From JAFAMS01 sp049520515 (GTDB taxonomy: Bacteria; Vulcanimicrobiota; Vulcanimicrobiia; Vulcanimicrobiales; Vulcanimicrobiaceae), in assembly GCA_049520515.1 (NCBI GenBank), contig JBEKPS010000010.1, positions 1 to 64,000 of the forward strand: a DNA stretch of 64,000 nt, read 5' to 3'. The translations under genes were made by a program, and so were the position numbers. This document shows, one piece after another, positions 42,202 to 49,643 of the stretch; positions within the stretch are counted from its first letter, which is position 1; every line of letters begins with the position of its first letter. The notes below the pieces were generated by a model that did not search any database, was not told the DNA's origin, and saw nothing but the letters and a program-made list of their open reading frames with translations.

Positions 42202-42564
42202 ATGAAACTGTTCTCAGCTGAGAAGGCGAACTCACTGATCCCTGCGGTTTCGCCGCTCATTGAAGAGCTGTGGGCAAAGCGTCGCGAGCTCGCAATTCGA
42301 TTGCTCGAGAACGATCCTGCGTTACGTCGCGGAACCTCGTCACGCTCGCGCAAATTCACTGAGCTCAAAGCGGAAATCGTGCGCTTGATCAATCGCATCG
42401 AAGAGTTTGGCTGCGTCGTGAAAGATCTCGATCTTGGCCTCCTCGATTTTCCCGCGCTGCGCGACGGCCGGCCGATCTATCTTTGTTGGAAAGCCGGCGA
42501 ACCGGAGATTGGCCACTGGCACGGTACCGACGAGGCATTCGTCGACCGCAAACCCCTGGACTAG
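42202..42564 (+). CDS. DUF2203 family protein
   Basis: 120 aa cytoplasmic protein. KLFSAEKANSLIPAVSPLIEEL at the N-terminus and the end FPALRDGRPIYLCWKAGEPEIGHWHGTDEAF are the typical DUF2203 signature blocks. A long helix lies between them. Function unknown. It has 18 bp to the divergent rapZ start and ends 9 bp before the convergent DUF1858 gene stop. Confidence 0.92.
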   Translation: MKLFSAEKANSLIPAVSPLIEELWAKRRELAIRLLENDPALRRGTSSRSRKFTELKAEIVRLINRIEEFGCVVKDLDLGLLDFPALRDGRPIYLCWKAGEPEIGHWHGTDEAFVDRKPLD

Positions 42565-42573
42565 AGGTCCGCT

Positions 42574-42969
42574 CTATACGGCTTGAGGCTCGACCTTGAT
42601 GAAGTCGTCAGCCAGCCCCTGGAGCCGCACGTCGCCGAATTCAACAGTATAAGCGCCGGCCGCAACATCTTTGACCTCGCCGGTATCCGGGACGTTCGCA
42701 AGCTGTGGAATCTTGTTGCGAATCTCGTCCGGAAGACGCACGGTGTCGCCAACCGAGAGCTCGGGCGCGTCAAAGAGCTTGTTGAGCTCCGACATCAACA
42801 TATCGAGCGGGATCCCGTAGCCCTGGCTAACCTGTTCGACCGTTTCGTGCTCGCTGATCGCGCAGTTCGAGCAACCGCCCAAGTGAAAGCGGGCGAAGAC
42901 ACGGCGAGCGCCTGCATGAACTTTGAATGCTTGCTCGACGGTCAGATCTTTAGAGAATTGGTCAGGCAC
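42574..42969 (-). CDS. DUF1858-domain protein with redox Cys pair
   Basis: 131 aa. The N-terminal 70 residues are DUF1858: DLTVEQAFKVHAGARRVFARFHLGGCSNCAISEHETVEQV, including Cys33 and Cys36 in GGCSNC, and YGIPLDMLMSELNKLF. These domains accompany disulfide or hybrid-cluster proteins. The C-terminal half (VRLPDEIRNKIPQLANVPDTGE, VEFGDVRLQGLADDF) is a small strand-rich region I do not recognise. Probable role in redox or metal handling; uncertain. Confidence 0.75.
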   Translation of the reverse strand: MPDQFSKDLTVEQAFKVHAGARRVFARFHLGGCSNCAISEHETVEQVSQGYGIPLDMLMSELNKLFDAPELSVGDTVRLPDEIRNKIPQLANVPDTGEVKDVAAGAYTVEFGDVRLQGLADDFIKVEPQAV

Positions 42970-43036
42970 CAGTCACCTCATACACGCGCGGAAAGTCTCT
43001 TGCCTTAAGACGCTTGCGGCTGTTCCTCGGTTTCGA

Positions 43037-43402
43037 GATACGCGGAGTCCGCCTGTAAGCCGGATTCTGTCCCGGCGAAGCCGGGGATCATCATCTCTCT
43101 GGGGTCACCGTTACCGGTGAGCTCGGTGCGATGTAGCTCGTGCGGCTGGGCGCCGCCCCCGAAGGGGTATTCGAGCGATCTTGCTCCAGGTGGGGTTTAC
43201 CCGAGCCCACGTCTCCGTGGTGCTCCGTGAGCTCTTACCTCACGATTTCACCCTTGCCGGTTACCCGGCGGTATGTTTCTGTGGCACTTTCCTTCGAGTC
43301 GCCTCGACAGGACGTTATCCTGCACCCTTGCCCATAGGAGCCCGGACTTTCCTCACGCACCGCTTGGCGCGCGCGATGATCCGGCGAGCTCCGCGAAGCT
43401 CG
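43037..43402 (-). ncRNA. rnpB: RNase P RNA
   Basis: On the minus strand the conserved core elements appear in order. GAGGAAAGTCCGGGCTCC is near the 5' end, AGGGTGCAGGATAACGTCC follows, then GAAAGTGCCACAGAAACATACCGCC, GGTAAGAGCTCACGG, and at the 3' end ACAGAATCCGGCTTACAGG. CGCGGAG (5', at 43389-43395) can pair with CTCCGCG (3', at 43041-43047) to close helix P1, which sets the ends to within a few bases. This is the catalytic RNA that trims 5' leaders from pre-tRNAs; rnpA is elsewhere. Length about 366 nt fits type A. Confidence 0.95.
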
Positions 43403-43408
43403 CTGGCT

Positions 43409-43414
43409 ATTATA
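43409..43414 (-). promoter_or_regulatory. -10 element TATAAT of rnpB
   Basis: A perfect TATAAT on the minus strand lies 7-12 bp upstream of the predicted rnpB 5' end. A convincing -35 is not seen; its position would be just inside the 3' end of the flagellin gene. Confidence 0.55.
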
Positions 43415-43441
43415 CCTTATCCGGCGGGCGAGTAGCTTAGG

Positions 43442-44587
43442 CTAGGCGGCCGAGTTGAGAAGACTGGTCAGGAAGCCCCCGCTGTCGTTCGCATTGCGAA
43501 GGACGTCGAGCGTCAAGAGATTCTGTTCGGCGCTGTGGTTGAAGGCGCTCGTCGTGCTCGGAATGTTCGTGTCGCCGATCGCCGATGCCGACGCTGTCAG
43601 ATTTGTCGAGGCGATGTTGTTCGAGTTGATTTGATTTTGCAGCGACGTTGCTTGCGCGCCCAGCTGGGCTTGCGCCGAAAGCACCGAGTTGAGCGCGGTG
43701 CCGATGACACCAATGCTGTCTTCAGCGTTTGCGGTCGTGCCGAAGTTGAGATTCGAAACGCCGAGTGACGACGACGTCAGATCTGAGAAGTTTAGCGACG
43801 TCGTTGCGCCTGCGCTCGCGCCCGTTTGAACCGTCAGCGGAGTGCCTGCGGAGAAACCTTGCGAGCCCGTAACCGCGATAGTCGCGTTGCCCGTATCGCT
43901 CGTGCTGAAGTTGCCGAGCGTAAACGAGACGCCGCCAGCCGTAACGCTCGATCCGGACGCAAAGGAGCCGACGTTCGTGACGTTGCCCGTCGCGTTATCG
44001 ACGAGATTGACTTGGGCCGATCCGCCGCTGACCGAAATTTGAATCGATTCGCCAGGCGTCGTTGCCGGCGTGGTGATGCCGGCAGTCGTGCTGACGACGT
44101 TACTGCCGCTGCTCAGGAGAATGTCGTTGTTTGTGACCGCCGAGCTGGCCGGCGTTGCGGCTTGTCCGCCCGAGAACTGCCCTGTGAGGAGCTGAACGCC
44201 ATTGAAAGTCGTGTTCTGCGCGATCGTGTTGATCTGCTGAATTTGCTGCGTCGCTTGAGCTTGCAACGCTGCCGAATCGCTTGACGACAGAAGACCGTTC
44301 GAAGCTTCGACCGATTCCGTGTTGAGGCTTCCGAGGATGCCGGTGATCGATTGCGCGCCGCCTTCGGCGACATTCGTGGCGTTCAGCGCATCTTGGGCGT
44401 TGAGCGAGCCTTGATCGAATCCGGACGCCTGAGACTCGAGCGCGTTGTAGATCGCGAGTCCCGAGGGATCGACGGCGGCTGTTGTTATTCGATTGCCGGA
44501 CGAAAGCTGATTGGCCGACTGGAGTAGATTGAGCTGATTGCTATAGAGCGAGTTAAGGCTGCTACCTATACCACTAATACCGGCCAC
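43442..44587 (-). CDS. flagellin
   Basis: 381 aa. The N-terminal D0/D1 helix pair is recognisable: NSLYSNQLNLLQSANQLSSGNRITTAAVDPSGLAI, then ALNATNVAEGGAQSITGILGSLN and NTIAQNTTFNGVQLLTG. The central part is Ser/Thr/Gly-rich beta sequence (variable, surface-exposed). The C-terminal helix ends AEQNLLTLDVLRNANDSGG. The normal DDPAG is VDPSG here. GTG start, six bases after GGGAGG. No other flagellar gene is in the window, so the filament machinery lies elsewhere. Flanked by tRNA-Ala genes upstream and rnpB downstream on the same strand. Confidence 0.88.
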   Translation of the reverse strand: MAGISGIGSSLNSLYSNQLNLLQSANQLSSGNRITTAAVDPSGLAIYNALESQASGFDQGSLNAQDALNATNVAEGGAQSITGILGSLNTESVEASNGLLSSSDSAALQAQATQQIQQINTIAQNTTFNGVQLLTGQFSGGQAATPASSAVTNNDILLSSGSNVVSTTAGITTPATTPGESIQISVSGGSAQVNLVDNATGNVTNVGSFASGSSVTAGGVSFTLGNFSTSDTGNATIAVTGSQGFSAGTPLTVQTGASAGATTSLNFSDLTSSSLGVSNLNFGTTANAEDSIGVIGTALNSVLSAQAQLGAQATSLQNQINSNNIASTNLTASASAIGDTNIPSTTSAFNHSAEQNLLTLDVLRNANDSGGFLTSLLNSAA

Positions 44588-44707
44588 TGGAAGCCTCCCT
44601 GGAAGCGGACAAACCCAACCTCATCTTCCCATGGAATCGGCCATTCAGGCAAGCGAGCTGAGACACGTATTTGTGATCGCTTGCTTGCTTTACTGCCGAA
44701 AAGGCTT

Positions 44708-44783
44708 TGGTGGAGGCAAGGAGACTCGAACTCCTGACCCTCACGCTGCCAGCGTGATGCTCTACCAACTGAGCTATGCCCCC
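44708..44783 (-). tRNA. tRNA-Ala (GGC)
   Basis: Reverse strand reads GGGGGCATAGCTCAGTTGG and onwards. The acceptor GGGGGCA pairs with TGCCTCC, giving the G3:U70 alanine identity pair. The anticodon stem TCACG/CGTGA encloses loop CTGGCAG, anticodon GGC. The T arm GTTCGAGTC is present and CCA is encoded. Confidence 0.96.
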
Positions 44784-44793
44784 AAATTCGGCG

Positions 44794-44869
44794 TGGTGGA
44801 GATGAGGAGATTCGAACTCCTGACCCCCTGCTTGCAAAGCAGGTGCTCTACCAACTGAGCTACATCCCC
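44794..44869 (-). tRNA. tRNA-Ala (TGC)
   Basis: Reverse strand begins GGGGATGTAGCTCAGTTGG. Acceptor GGGGATG/CATCTCC contains G3:U70. Anticodon stem CCTGC/GCAGG, loop TTTGCAA, anticodon TGC. T loop TTCGAAT; CCA encoded. Ten bases separate it from the GGC tRNA downstream, so both are probably cut from one transcript. Confidence 0.96.
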
Positions 44870-44925
44870 GCGCGCGGCGTCGTCGTATTATCGAGCCTGC
44901 GGAGCAGGACCTCCGCTCTGACCCG

Positions 44926-44955
44926 TTGACATCGATGTCGGCTGCAATTTACGAT
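44926..44955 (+). promoter_or_regulatory. sigma70-type promoter for tRNA-Ile
   Basis: TTGACA at 44926-44931 and TACGAT at 44950-44955 with an 18-base spacer; transcription would begin about 10 bp before the mature tRNA-Ile 5' end. The same -35/-10 pair and spacing recur upstream of the DUF177 gene. Confidence 0.65.
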
Positions 44956-44972
44956 AAGCCGCCGACAAACGA

Positions 44973-45049
44973 GGGCCATTAGCTCAGCTGGTTAGAGCGC
45001 ATGCTTGATAAGCATGAGGTCCCTGGTTCGACCCCAGGATGGCCCACCA
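44973..45049 (+). tRNA. tRNA-Ile (GAT)
   Basis: GGGCCAT pairs with ATGGCCC; D arm GCTCAGCTGGTTAGAGC; anticodon stem CATGC/GCATG with loop TTGATAA, anticodon GAT (Ile). T arm CTGGTTCGACCCCAG. Discriminator A and encoded CCA at 45047-45049. Divergent from the two tRNA-Ala genes. Confidence 0.97.
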
Positions 45050-45190
45050 TCGATCCCTGAATCTGGGCACTATATTTGCTCAGGAAGGGCGCCGCTTGCG
45101 GCACGAGCATCGCGCCTCCGGCGCATGTATGTCCGCTCTCAACACGCGGCACTTGCGCATGGCAACCCATTTCTGTGGTTGCGCAAAGAA

Positions 45191-45211
45191 CGCCCCGGAG
45201 GGCGCGTCTTT
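45191..45211 (+). terminator. possible weak terminator hairpin after tRNA-Ile
   Basis: CGCCC-CGGA-GGGCG stem-loop followed by CGTCTTTA in the 190-bp space between tRNA-Ile and the DJ-1/PfpI gene. The T tract is short and interrupted, so this is only a candidate. Apart from this and the AAAGG ribosome binding site I see nothing else in the gap. Confidence 0.3.
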
Positions 45212-45238
45212 AGTGCTTACGTATCAAAGGCAACGTCT

Positions 45239-45937
45239 ATGCAAGTCGTAATGCTTATCTTTCCAAATATGACGCAACTCGATTTGACGGGGCCATTCGA
45301 GGTCTTTGCCCGCTTCAAAGAATTTAAGATTGCTTTAGCTTGGAAAACGTCGGATCCCGTAACTGATGGAAGCGGCTTAAAGATAACTCCATCGGCAACA
45401 TTTTCAAACTGTCCAATGGCCGATATTCTTTTCGTGCCTGGCGGCCCGGGTCAGTTAGCTTTGATGGAGGACGTAGAGACGCTTGATTTTCTGCGAAAAC
45501 AAGCCTCTTCAGCCACGTATATCACGTCCGTTTGTACAGGATCACTCGTTCTTGCTGCTGCCGGCCTTCTGACCGGCTACAGAGCTACAAGTCATTGGAT
45601 GTCAATTTCACAGCTTGCCTATTTCGACGTCGAACCTGTTGCCGAACGAGTTGTTATCGATCGCAATCGTATAACTGGAGCTGGGGTAACATCGGGAATT
45701 GATTTTGCCCTTACTTTGGTTTCCCGCATTTTTGGGGAAGAAAGAGCAAAGCTTGTTCAACTTTCGATGGAATATGATCCGCAGCCGCCTTTCGCTGGTG
45801 GATCAGTCATTAATTCTGACACTGCACTAATTGAAAAGCTCCGAAATCTTTCGGAAACATTTCAACATCAGCGTGAAATTGTATCGCAGCGCGTTGCTAA
45901 TGAGCTAAAGGGTTTCACTAAGCATAATGAAACGTAA
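45239..45937 (+). CDS. DJ-1/PfpI family protein, isonitrile hydratase-like
   Basis: 232 aa class I glutamine-amidotransferase-like fold. Nucleophile elbow: Cys99 in ITSVCTGSLVLAAAGLL; oxyanion region FVPGGPGQL (65-73); Asp15 in MTQLDLTGPFEVF. Cys99, Thr100 and Asp15 correspond, as I recall, to the catalytic Cys101/Thr102/Asp17 of isonitrile hydratase InhA, with a constant shift. Function beyond that analogy is unproven. ATG 45239 follows AAAGG at eight bases. The gene is clearly richer in A and T than all its neighbours and sits next to a tRNA gene, which suggests lateral acquisition. Confidence 0.83.
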   Translation: MQVVMLIFPNMTQLDLTGPFEVFARFKEFKIALAWKTSDPVTDGSGLKITPSATFSNCPMADILFVPGGPGQLALMEDVETLDFLRKQASSATYITSVCTGSLVLAAAGLLTGYRATSHWMSISQLAYFDVEPVAERVVIDRNRITGAGVTSGIDFALTLVSRIFGEERAKLVQLSMEYDPQPPFAGGSVINSDTALIEKLRNLSETFQHQREIVSQRVANELKGFTKHNET

Positions 45938-45975
45938 AAATTAAGTAATACGTCCTACCGAGGAGATCTCTTAAC

Positions 45976-47073
45976 GTGAGTACCATTAGCTCGGTTGTCG
46001 TCCATCACAAGCACCTGCGCGACGTAGCGCGCGCGATCGTGAAGGCGACCGGAAGCGACGATGCCGAGGCGACGATTGTCGCCGATCATTTGGTCGAAGC
46101 GAACCTCCGCGGCCATGATAGTCATGGCGTCGGCATGTTGCCGCTCTACGTCCAGAACTTTCACGACGGCAAGCTGAAAGCAAATCAGCACGCCAAAATG
46201 CTGAGCGAAGACGGCGCGATCGCAGTCTTCAGCGGCGAGATGGGCTACGGTCAAAAGATCGCGCGCGAAGTCATGGACTGGGCGATCGAGCGGGCGCGCA
46301 AGAACGGCGTCGGGATCGTTGCGTTGCGCGACGTGCAGCATATTGCGCGCGTCGGGAGCTACGGTGAACAGGCGGCGGACGCCGGCATGATCGCGATGCT
46401 GTTCGTCAACGCGCTGAGCGGGCATCCGTTCGTCGCGGCCTTCGGCGGCACGGACGGACGCTTTTCGACGAATCCGATTTGCATCGCGATCCCCGGCAAG
46501 AATCCGGAGACACCGTTCGTCCTCGATTTCGCGACGAGCACGGTTGCGATGGGCAAGGTGCGCGTCGCCTACAATTCCGGCAAGCAAGTCGCTCCGGGAA
46601 TGCTCATCGACGAACATGGGCAACCGACGACGGATCCCGGTGTACTGTGGCCGGATAGATCGAAAGGCGCCATCTTGCCCTTTGGCTTGCACAAGGGCTT
46701 CGGTTTGGCCGTCGTTGCCGAACTGCTCGGCGGCGCGCTCACCGGCAATCTGACCTATCAGCCGGAGAACGACCGCAACGTCGGCATCAAAAACGGAATG
46801 TTCGCGATCGTTTTCGATCCGCAGCGGTTCGGAAGTCTCGAAACATTCCAAACCGAGATGCAGGCATTCCTCGATTTCGTCAAAGCCTCGCCGCCGGCAG
46901 ATCCGAATGCGCCGGTATTGATGGCGGGTGAACCGGAGCGCAATACGCGCAAGAAGCGGATGGCCGAGGGCGTCCCAATCGACGGGAAGACCTGGGCCGA
47001 CATTCGCACCGCCGCCGATTCGCTCGGGATCGGCGCCCGCAAGATCGAGGAAATCGCGCACGGCGGAGCCTGA
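45976..47073 (+). CDS. malate/L-lactate dehydrogenase family oxidoreductase (Ldh2)
   Basis: 365 aa NAD(P)-dependent 2-hydroxyacid dehydrogenase of the type-2 malate/lactate/ureidoglycolate/sulfolactate group (PF02615). Features: LRGHDSHGVGMLPLYVQNF with the catalytic His, GYGQKIAREVMDWAIERA, RDVQHIARVGSYGEQAA, STNPICIAIPG, VLDFATSTVAMGKVRVA and LPFGLHKGFGLAVVAELLGG. The actual substrate cannot be chosen from sequence. GTG start with GAGGAG upstream. Normal GC content returns here after the DJ-1/PfpI gene. Confidence 0.92.
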   Translation: MSTISSVVVHHKHLRDVARAIVKATGSDDAEATIVADHLVEANLRGHDSHGVGMLPLYVQNFHDGKLKANQHAKMLSEDGAIAVFSGEMGYGQKIAREVMDWAIERARKNGVGIVALRDVQHIARVGSYGEQAADAGMIAMLFVNALSGHPFVAAFGGTDGRFSTNPICIAIPGKNPETPFVLDFATSTVAMGKVRVAYNSGKQVAPGMLIDEHGQPTTDPGVLWPDRSKGAILPFGLHKGFGLAVVAELLGGALTGNLTYQPENDRNVGIKNGMFAIVFDPQRFGSLETFQTEMQAFLDFVKASPPADPNAPVLMAGEPERNTRKKRMAEGVPIDGKTWADIRTAADSLGIGARKIEEIAHGGA

Positions 47074-48424
47074 TTCGGTCGCGGAGCTCTTTGCGCGAGC
47101 GCTCGAGCTCGAAGCACAAGGACGCGACGCCGAAGCCCAGGCAGCATATATCAAAGTGATCGAGAACGACGGCGCGCATTTCGACGCGTTAGTCGCGCTC
47201 GGAAATCTCCTGAACCGCAGCGGTTATAGGAGCGCAGCTCGCCTTTCGTATCTCGAGGCTGCGAAAACGCGCGAGAGTCCCATCGTGCGCGTCAATCTGG
47301 GCAATACGTACCTGGATACGAATGAGCTCGAACTCGCGCGCAAGAATTTCGAACGCGCTCTGGAGCTTGACGCCACGCAACCGGAAGCGCATCAAGGGAT
47401 GAGCTACGTCCTTTCGCGGCTCGGCGACGAGCAAGCCGCCGCATCGCATCGCATCGCGGGCTTTGCGGACCGCGCGGTTGCGGCGCTGCCGTATCGTGGG
47501 ACGGAAGCACCGATCGCGGCGGTGCTCTTGGTTTCTGCGCTCGGGGGCAACGTCGCGACGGATGAGTTTCTCGATGACCGCACGTTTGCGACGACGCGCA
47601 TCTTCGTCGAGTACTATCGCGAAGCGCAGTTGCCGAAAGCGAATCTTGTCTTCAATGCGATCGGCGATGCGGATCGGTGCATCGATGGGCTGGCGCGTGC
47701 GGCGAGGCTCGTCGGCCGTGCTTCAGCGCCTATTATCAACACACCACAGCACGTGCAAAGGACTGGGCGCTCCGGCGTGAGCGAGCTCGCACGGGGAATC
47801 GCAAATCTCGTCGCGCCGGAAACGCTCGGCATCACAAAGCGCGAGATTGCCACAGTTCCGCCGCTGGCATTCCCGTTTCTCATCCGGGCACCGGGCTTTC
47901 ATACCGGAATGTATTTCTGGCGAGTCCAGAGTGAAGAAGAGCTGTCCTCGGCGCTCTCGGCTTTACCGGGCGAGGACGTTATTGCGATTGAGTTTCTCGA
48001 TGCACGCGGCTCGGATGGAAAGTATCGAAAATATCGCGCGATCGCCGTCGGGGGCGAGTTGTTCCCATTGCATCTCGCAATCGCATCCGACTGGAAGGTG
48101 CACTACTTCACATCGGACATGGCGCTGGATGCAGAGCTCCGCAGTGAGGAACAACGCTTCTTGAGCGACATGGAAACCACGATCGGCGCGCGTGCAATGG
48201 CGGCGCTGCGCGAGCTCGTCCGGCGCTTAGCGCTCGAGTACGTAGGGATCGATTTCGGAATCGACCCGCATGGGCACGTGTTGCTCTTCGAAGCGAATGC
48301 GACGATGGTTGTTCCGTCGCGCGAAACAAATCCGGACCTGGCATATCGTGTTCCGTATCAGGCGCGCGCGATTGCAGCCGTCCGTGAGATGCTGCTCAGA
48401 TCAGCCGAATCCACTCGTTCATGA
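46928..48424 (+). CDS. TPR protein with C-terminal ATP-grasp-like domain
   Basis: Domains: tetratricopeptide repeats (AELFARALELEAQGRDAEAQAAY, then two more repeats through NFERALELDATQPEAH), a middle domain with AAVLLVSALGGNVATDEFLDD, and a C-terminal region with YVGIDFGIDPHGHVLLFEANATMVV, resembling the metal-binding end of RimK-like ATP-grasp ligases. Role unknown; perhaps peptide or polyamide synthesis. The start is a problem: the only canonical start in frame upstream of the first TPR is GTG 46928, deep inside the dehydrogenase gene, and the 48 residues it adds look like out-of-frame translation. The true start is probably near 47072. Convergent 29-nt overlap downstream. Confidence 0.75.
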   Translation: MNRSAIRARSGWPRASQSTGRPGPTFAPPPIRSGSAPARSRKSRTAEPDSVAELFARALELEAQGRDAEAQAAYIKVIENDGAHFDALVALGNLLNRSGYRSAARLSYLEAAKTRESPIVRVNLGNTYLDTNELELARKNFERALELDATQPEAHQGMSYVLSRLGDEQAAASHRIAGFADRAVAALPYRGTEAPIAAVLLVSALGGNVATDEFLDDRTFATTRIFVEYYREAQLPKANLVFNAIGDADRCIDGLARAARLVGRASAPIINTPQHVQRTGRSGVSELARGIANLVAPETLGITKREIATVPPLAFPFLIRAPGFHTGMYFWRVQSEEELSSALSALPGEDVIAIEFLDARGSDGKYRKYRAIAVGGELFPLHLAIASDWKVHYFTSDMALDAELRSEEQRFLSDMETTIGARAMAALRELVRRLALEYVGIDFGIDPHGHVLLFEANATMVVPSRETNPDLAYRVPYQARAIAAVREMLLRSAESTRS

Positions 48425-48689
48425 GCTGATCGTCGCGCTTCGTTTGCGCCATGCCGAGATCGATGATCGCATTGATCTCACGTTGCTGTTCAGCCAGGAC
48501 TTTCATCATCGCATCGAAGCGTGCAGCTTGTGCGGCGAGCGCCAGTTGAATCTCGCTTTGCTGCGCAGCATTTCCGTTCTGATCGACGCCGTCGGCGTTG
48601 CGCGCACGGGGCGTCGTGCGGCGTGGCAGCGGCGTCGCGGCGTTTGGGGTCGCCGGCGGAACGGGCGGCGCGACGGGCGTCGCGCGCAT
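48396..48689 (-). CDS. small coiled-coil protein, paralogue B (Pro-rich N-terminus)
   Basis: 97 aa. The N-terminal 40 residues are Pro/Ala/Arg-rich (PVAPPVPPATP and on). The C-terminal 55 are helical and aligned with the end of the upstream gene: QLALAAQAARFDAMM, REINAIIDLGMAQTKRDD, MNEWIRLI. ATG shares a base with the upstream TAA (TAATG), so the two are coupled. No family recognised. The frame stays open far upstream, but those codons overlap paralogue A and are not coding. I see no signal peptide. Confidence 0.65.
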   Translation of the reverse strand: MRATPVAPPVPPATPNAATPLPRRTTPRARNADGVDQNGNAAQQSEIQLALAAQAARFDAMMKVLAEQQREINAIIDLGMAQTKRDDQLMNEWIRLI

Positions 48690-49060
48690 TAGCCGATCGA
48701 TCGGATGAACTCTTTCATGATCCCGATGTCTGCCTTGCGCTGCTCCATCGAGACCTCGCGCAAGGTGTTGGACTCGCGTTGCAGCTCCGATTTCTCGTCG
48801 GTCATCATGTCGAATTGGTTGGATTGCTTCTGGACGCTCAGTTGGAAGTAGGCCATCTGCTCGTTCATCATGTCTTGCTGACCCAGGACGTTGCTCTCCC
48901 AACCAGAGAGCAAGCCGTTGCCGAGGTTGCCGGTCGTCGAGATAGGGTCGCCACTGCCCAGGACGCCTCCGCCGACGGCACCGGCGATTGCGCCGCCCGG
49001 TCCGCCCAGGGCGAACCCCTGAGCCGCACCCCCGAGGGCACCCAGTATATTGAAGCTCAT
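48689..49060 (-). CDS. small glycine-zipper / coiled-coil protein, paralogue A
   Basis: 123 aa. The first 37 residues are a glycine zipper (LGALGGAAQGFALGGPGG, AIAGAVGGGVLGSG), able to pack in a membrane or a tight helical bundle. The C-terminal 65 are amphipathic helix: QLSVQKQSNQFDMM, ELQRESNTLREVSMEQRKAD, MKEFIRSIG. This half matches the C-terminus of the next gene (QLxxxxQxxxFDxMM and MxQxKxDxxxMxExIRxI), so the pair arose by duplication and then swapped N-termini. Divergent from the DUF177 operon. Function unknown. Confidence 0.68.
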   Translation of the reverse strand: MSFNILGALGGAAQGFALGGPGGAIAGAVGGGVLGSGDPISTTGNLGNGLLSGWESNVLGQQDMMNEQMAYFQLSVQKQSNQFDMMTDEKSELQRESNTLREVSMEQRKADIGIMKEFIRSIG

Positions 49061-49102
49061 GCCCCTCGTTCACGACGGGGACGGCCGCGGCAAGAGGTCT
49101 CG

Positions 49103-49132
49103 TTGACAAGGACGCCCCCCGCCGCATACGAT
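49103..49132 (+). promoter_or_regulatory. sigma70-type promoter of the DUF177-rpmF-fab operon
   Basis: TTGACA (49103-49108), 18-base spacer, TACGAT (49127-49132), 25 bp before the ATG at 49158. Identical in both hexamers and in spacing to the tRNA-Ile promoter at 44926, which supports both. Confidence 0.7.
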
Positions 49133-49157
49133 AAGGCGTCTTTTTGGTCTTTTGTCT

Positions 49158-49643
49158 ATGGGTTCCGCGGTTAATAAGGAAAACACGATCGAGGTCGGTC
49201 CCCTGCTTGGGCCCGGCGGTCGAACGATTACCGTCGACTCCAAGATCGACGTGCCGGCTTTTGACGACCTCCGCTTCGTCACTCCCGCCCACGTCGTCTT
49301 AGAGCTCCACGGGGTCGGCCGTGCGATCCAGATCGAGGGAACCATCGACGTCCAGGCCGTGGCGGATTGCCGCCGCTGTCTGGAAGAGGTCGAGATCCCG
49401 CTACACCTGGACGTCGATGAGCGGATCGAACCAGGCGAGGAAGCGGACCCACTTTCCTTAAGCAATGTACTAACCGGCGAACGACTGGATCTGGGGGACT
49501 TCGTACGGCAACTGACGGTCACTGCGCTACCCATGGGTGCGCTCTGCTCGGAGGACTGCCAGGGGCTCTGCCCGCAGTGCGGGCGCAATCGTAACAACGG
49601 CGCATGCACGTGCCCGCCACTAGGGGATACCAATAATGGCTAA
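49158..49643 (+). CDS. DUF177 / YceD family protein
   Basis: 161 aa from ATG 49158. The YceD signature is clear: GTIDVQAVADCRRCLEEVEIPLHL, VDERIEPGEEADPL, then the C-terminal Cys cluster ALCSEDCQGLCPQCGRNRN with the conserved GLCPxCG. YceD is nearly always beside rpmF and has been linked to 23S rRNA maturation in plants and bacteria. Here it overlaps rpmF by 8 nt and heads the lipid/ribosome operon. Confidence 0.92.
   Translation: MGSAVNKENTIEVGPLLGPGGRTITVDSKIDVPAFDDLRFVTPAHVVLELHGVGRAIQIEGTIDVQAVADCRRCLEEVEIPLHLDVDERIEPGEEADPLSLSNVLTGERLDLGDFVRQLTVTALPMGALCSEDCQGLCPQCGRNRNNGACTCPPLGDTNNG

Noticed and set aside
44588..44707. Possible sigma28 flagellar promoter before flagellin
   Set aside because: GCCGATTC resembles a sigma28 -10, but no TAAA element lies at the required distance, so I do not annotate it.
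45955..47154. 399-codon minus-strand frame opposite the Ldh2 dehydrogenase
   Set aside because: Same kind of shadow; the plus strand has clear family motifs.
48396..49292. 298-codon minus-strand frame covering both small paralogues
   Set aside because: Only the last 97 codons look coding. The first 200 are another frame of paralogue A and of DUF177 and are Arg-rich without structure.
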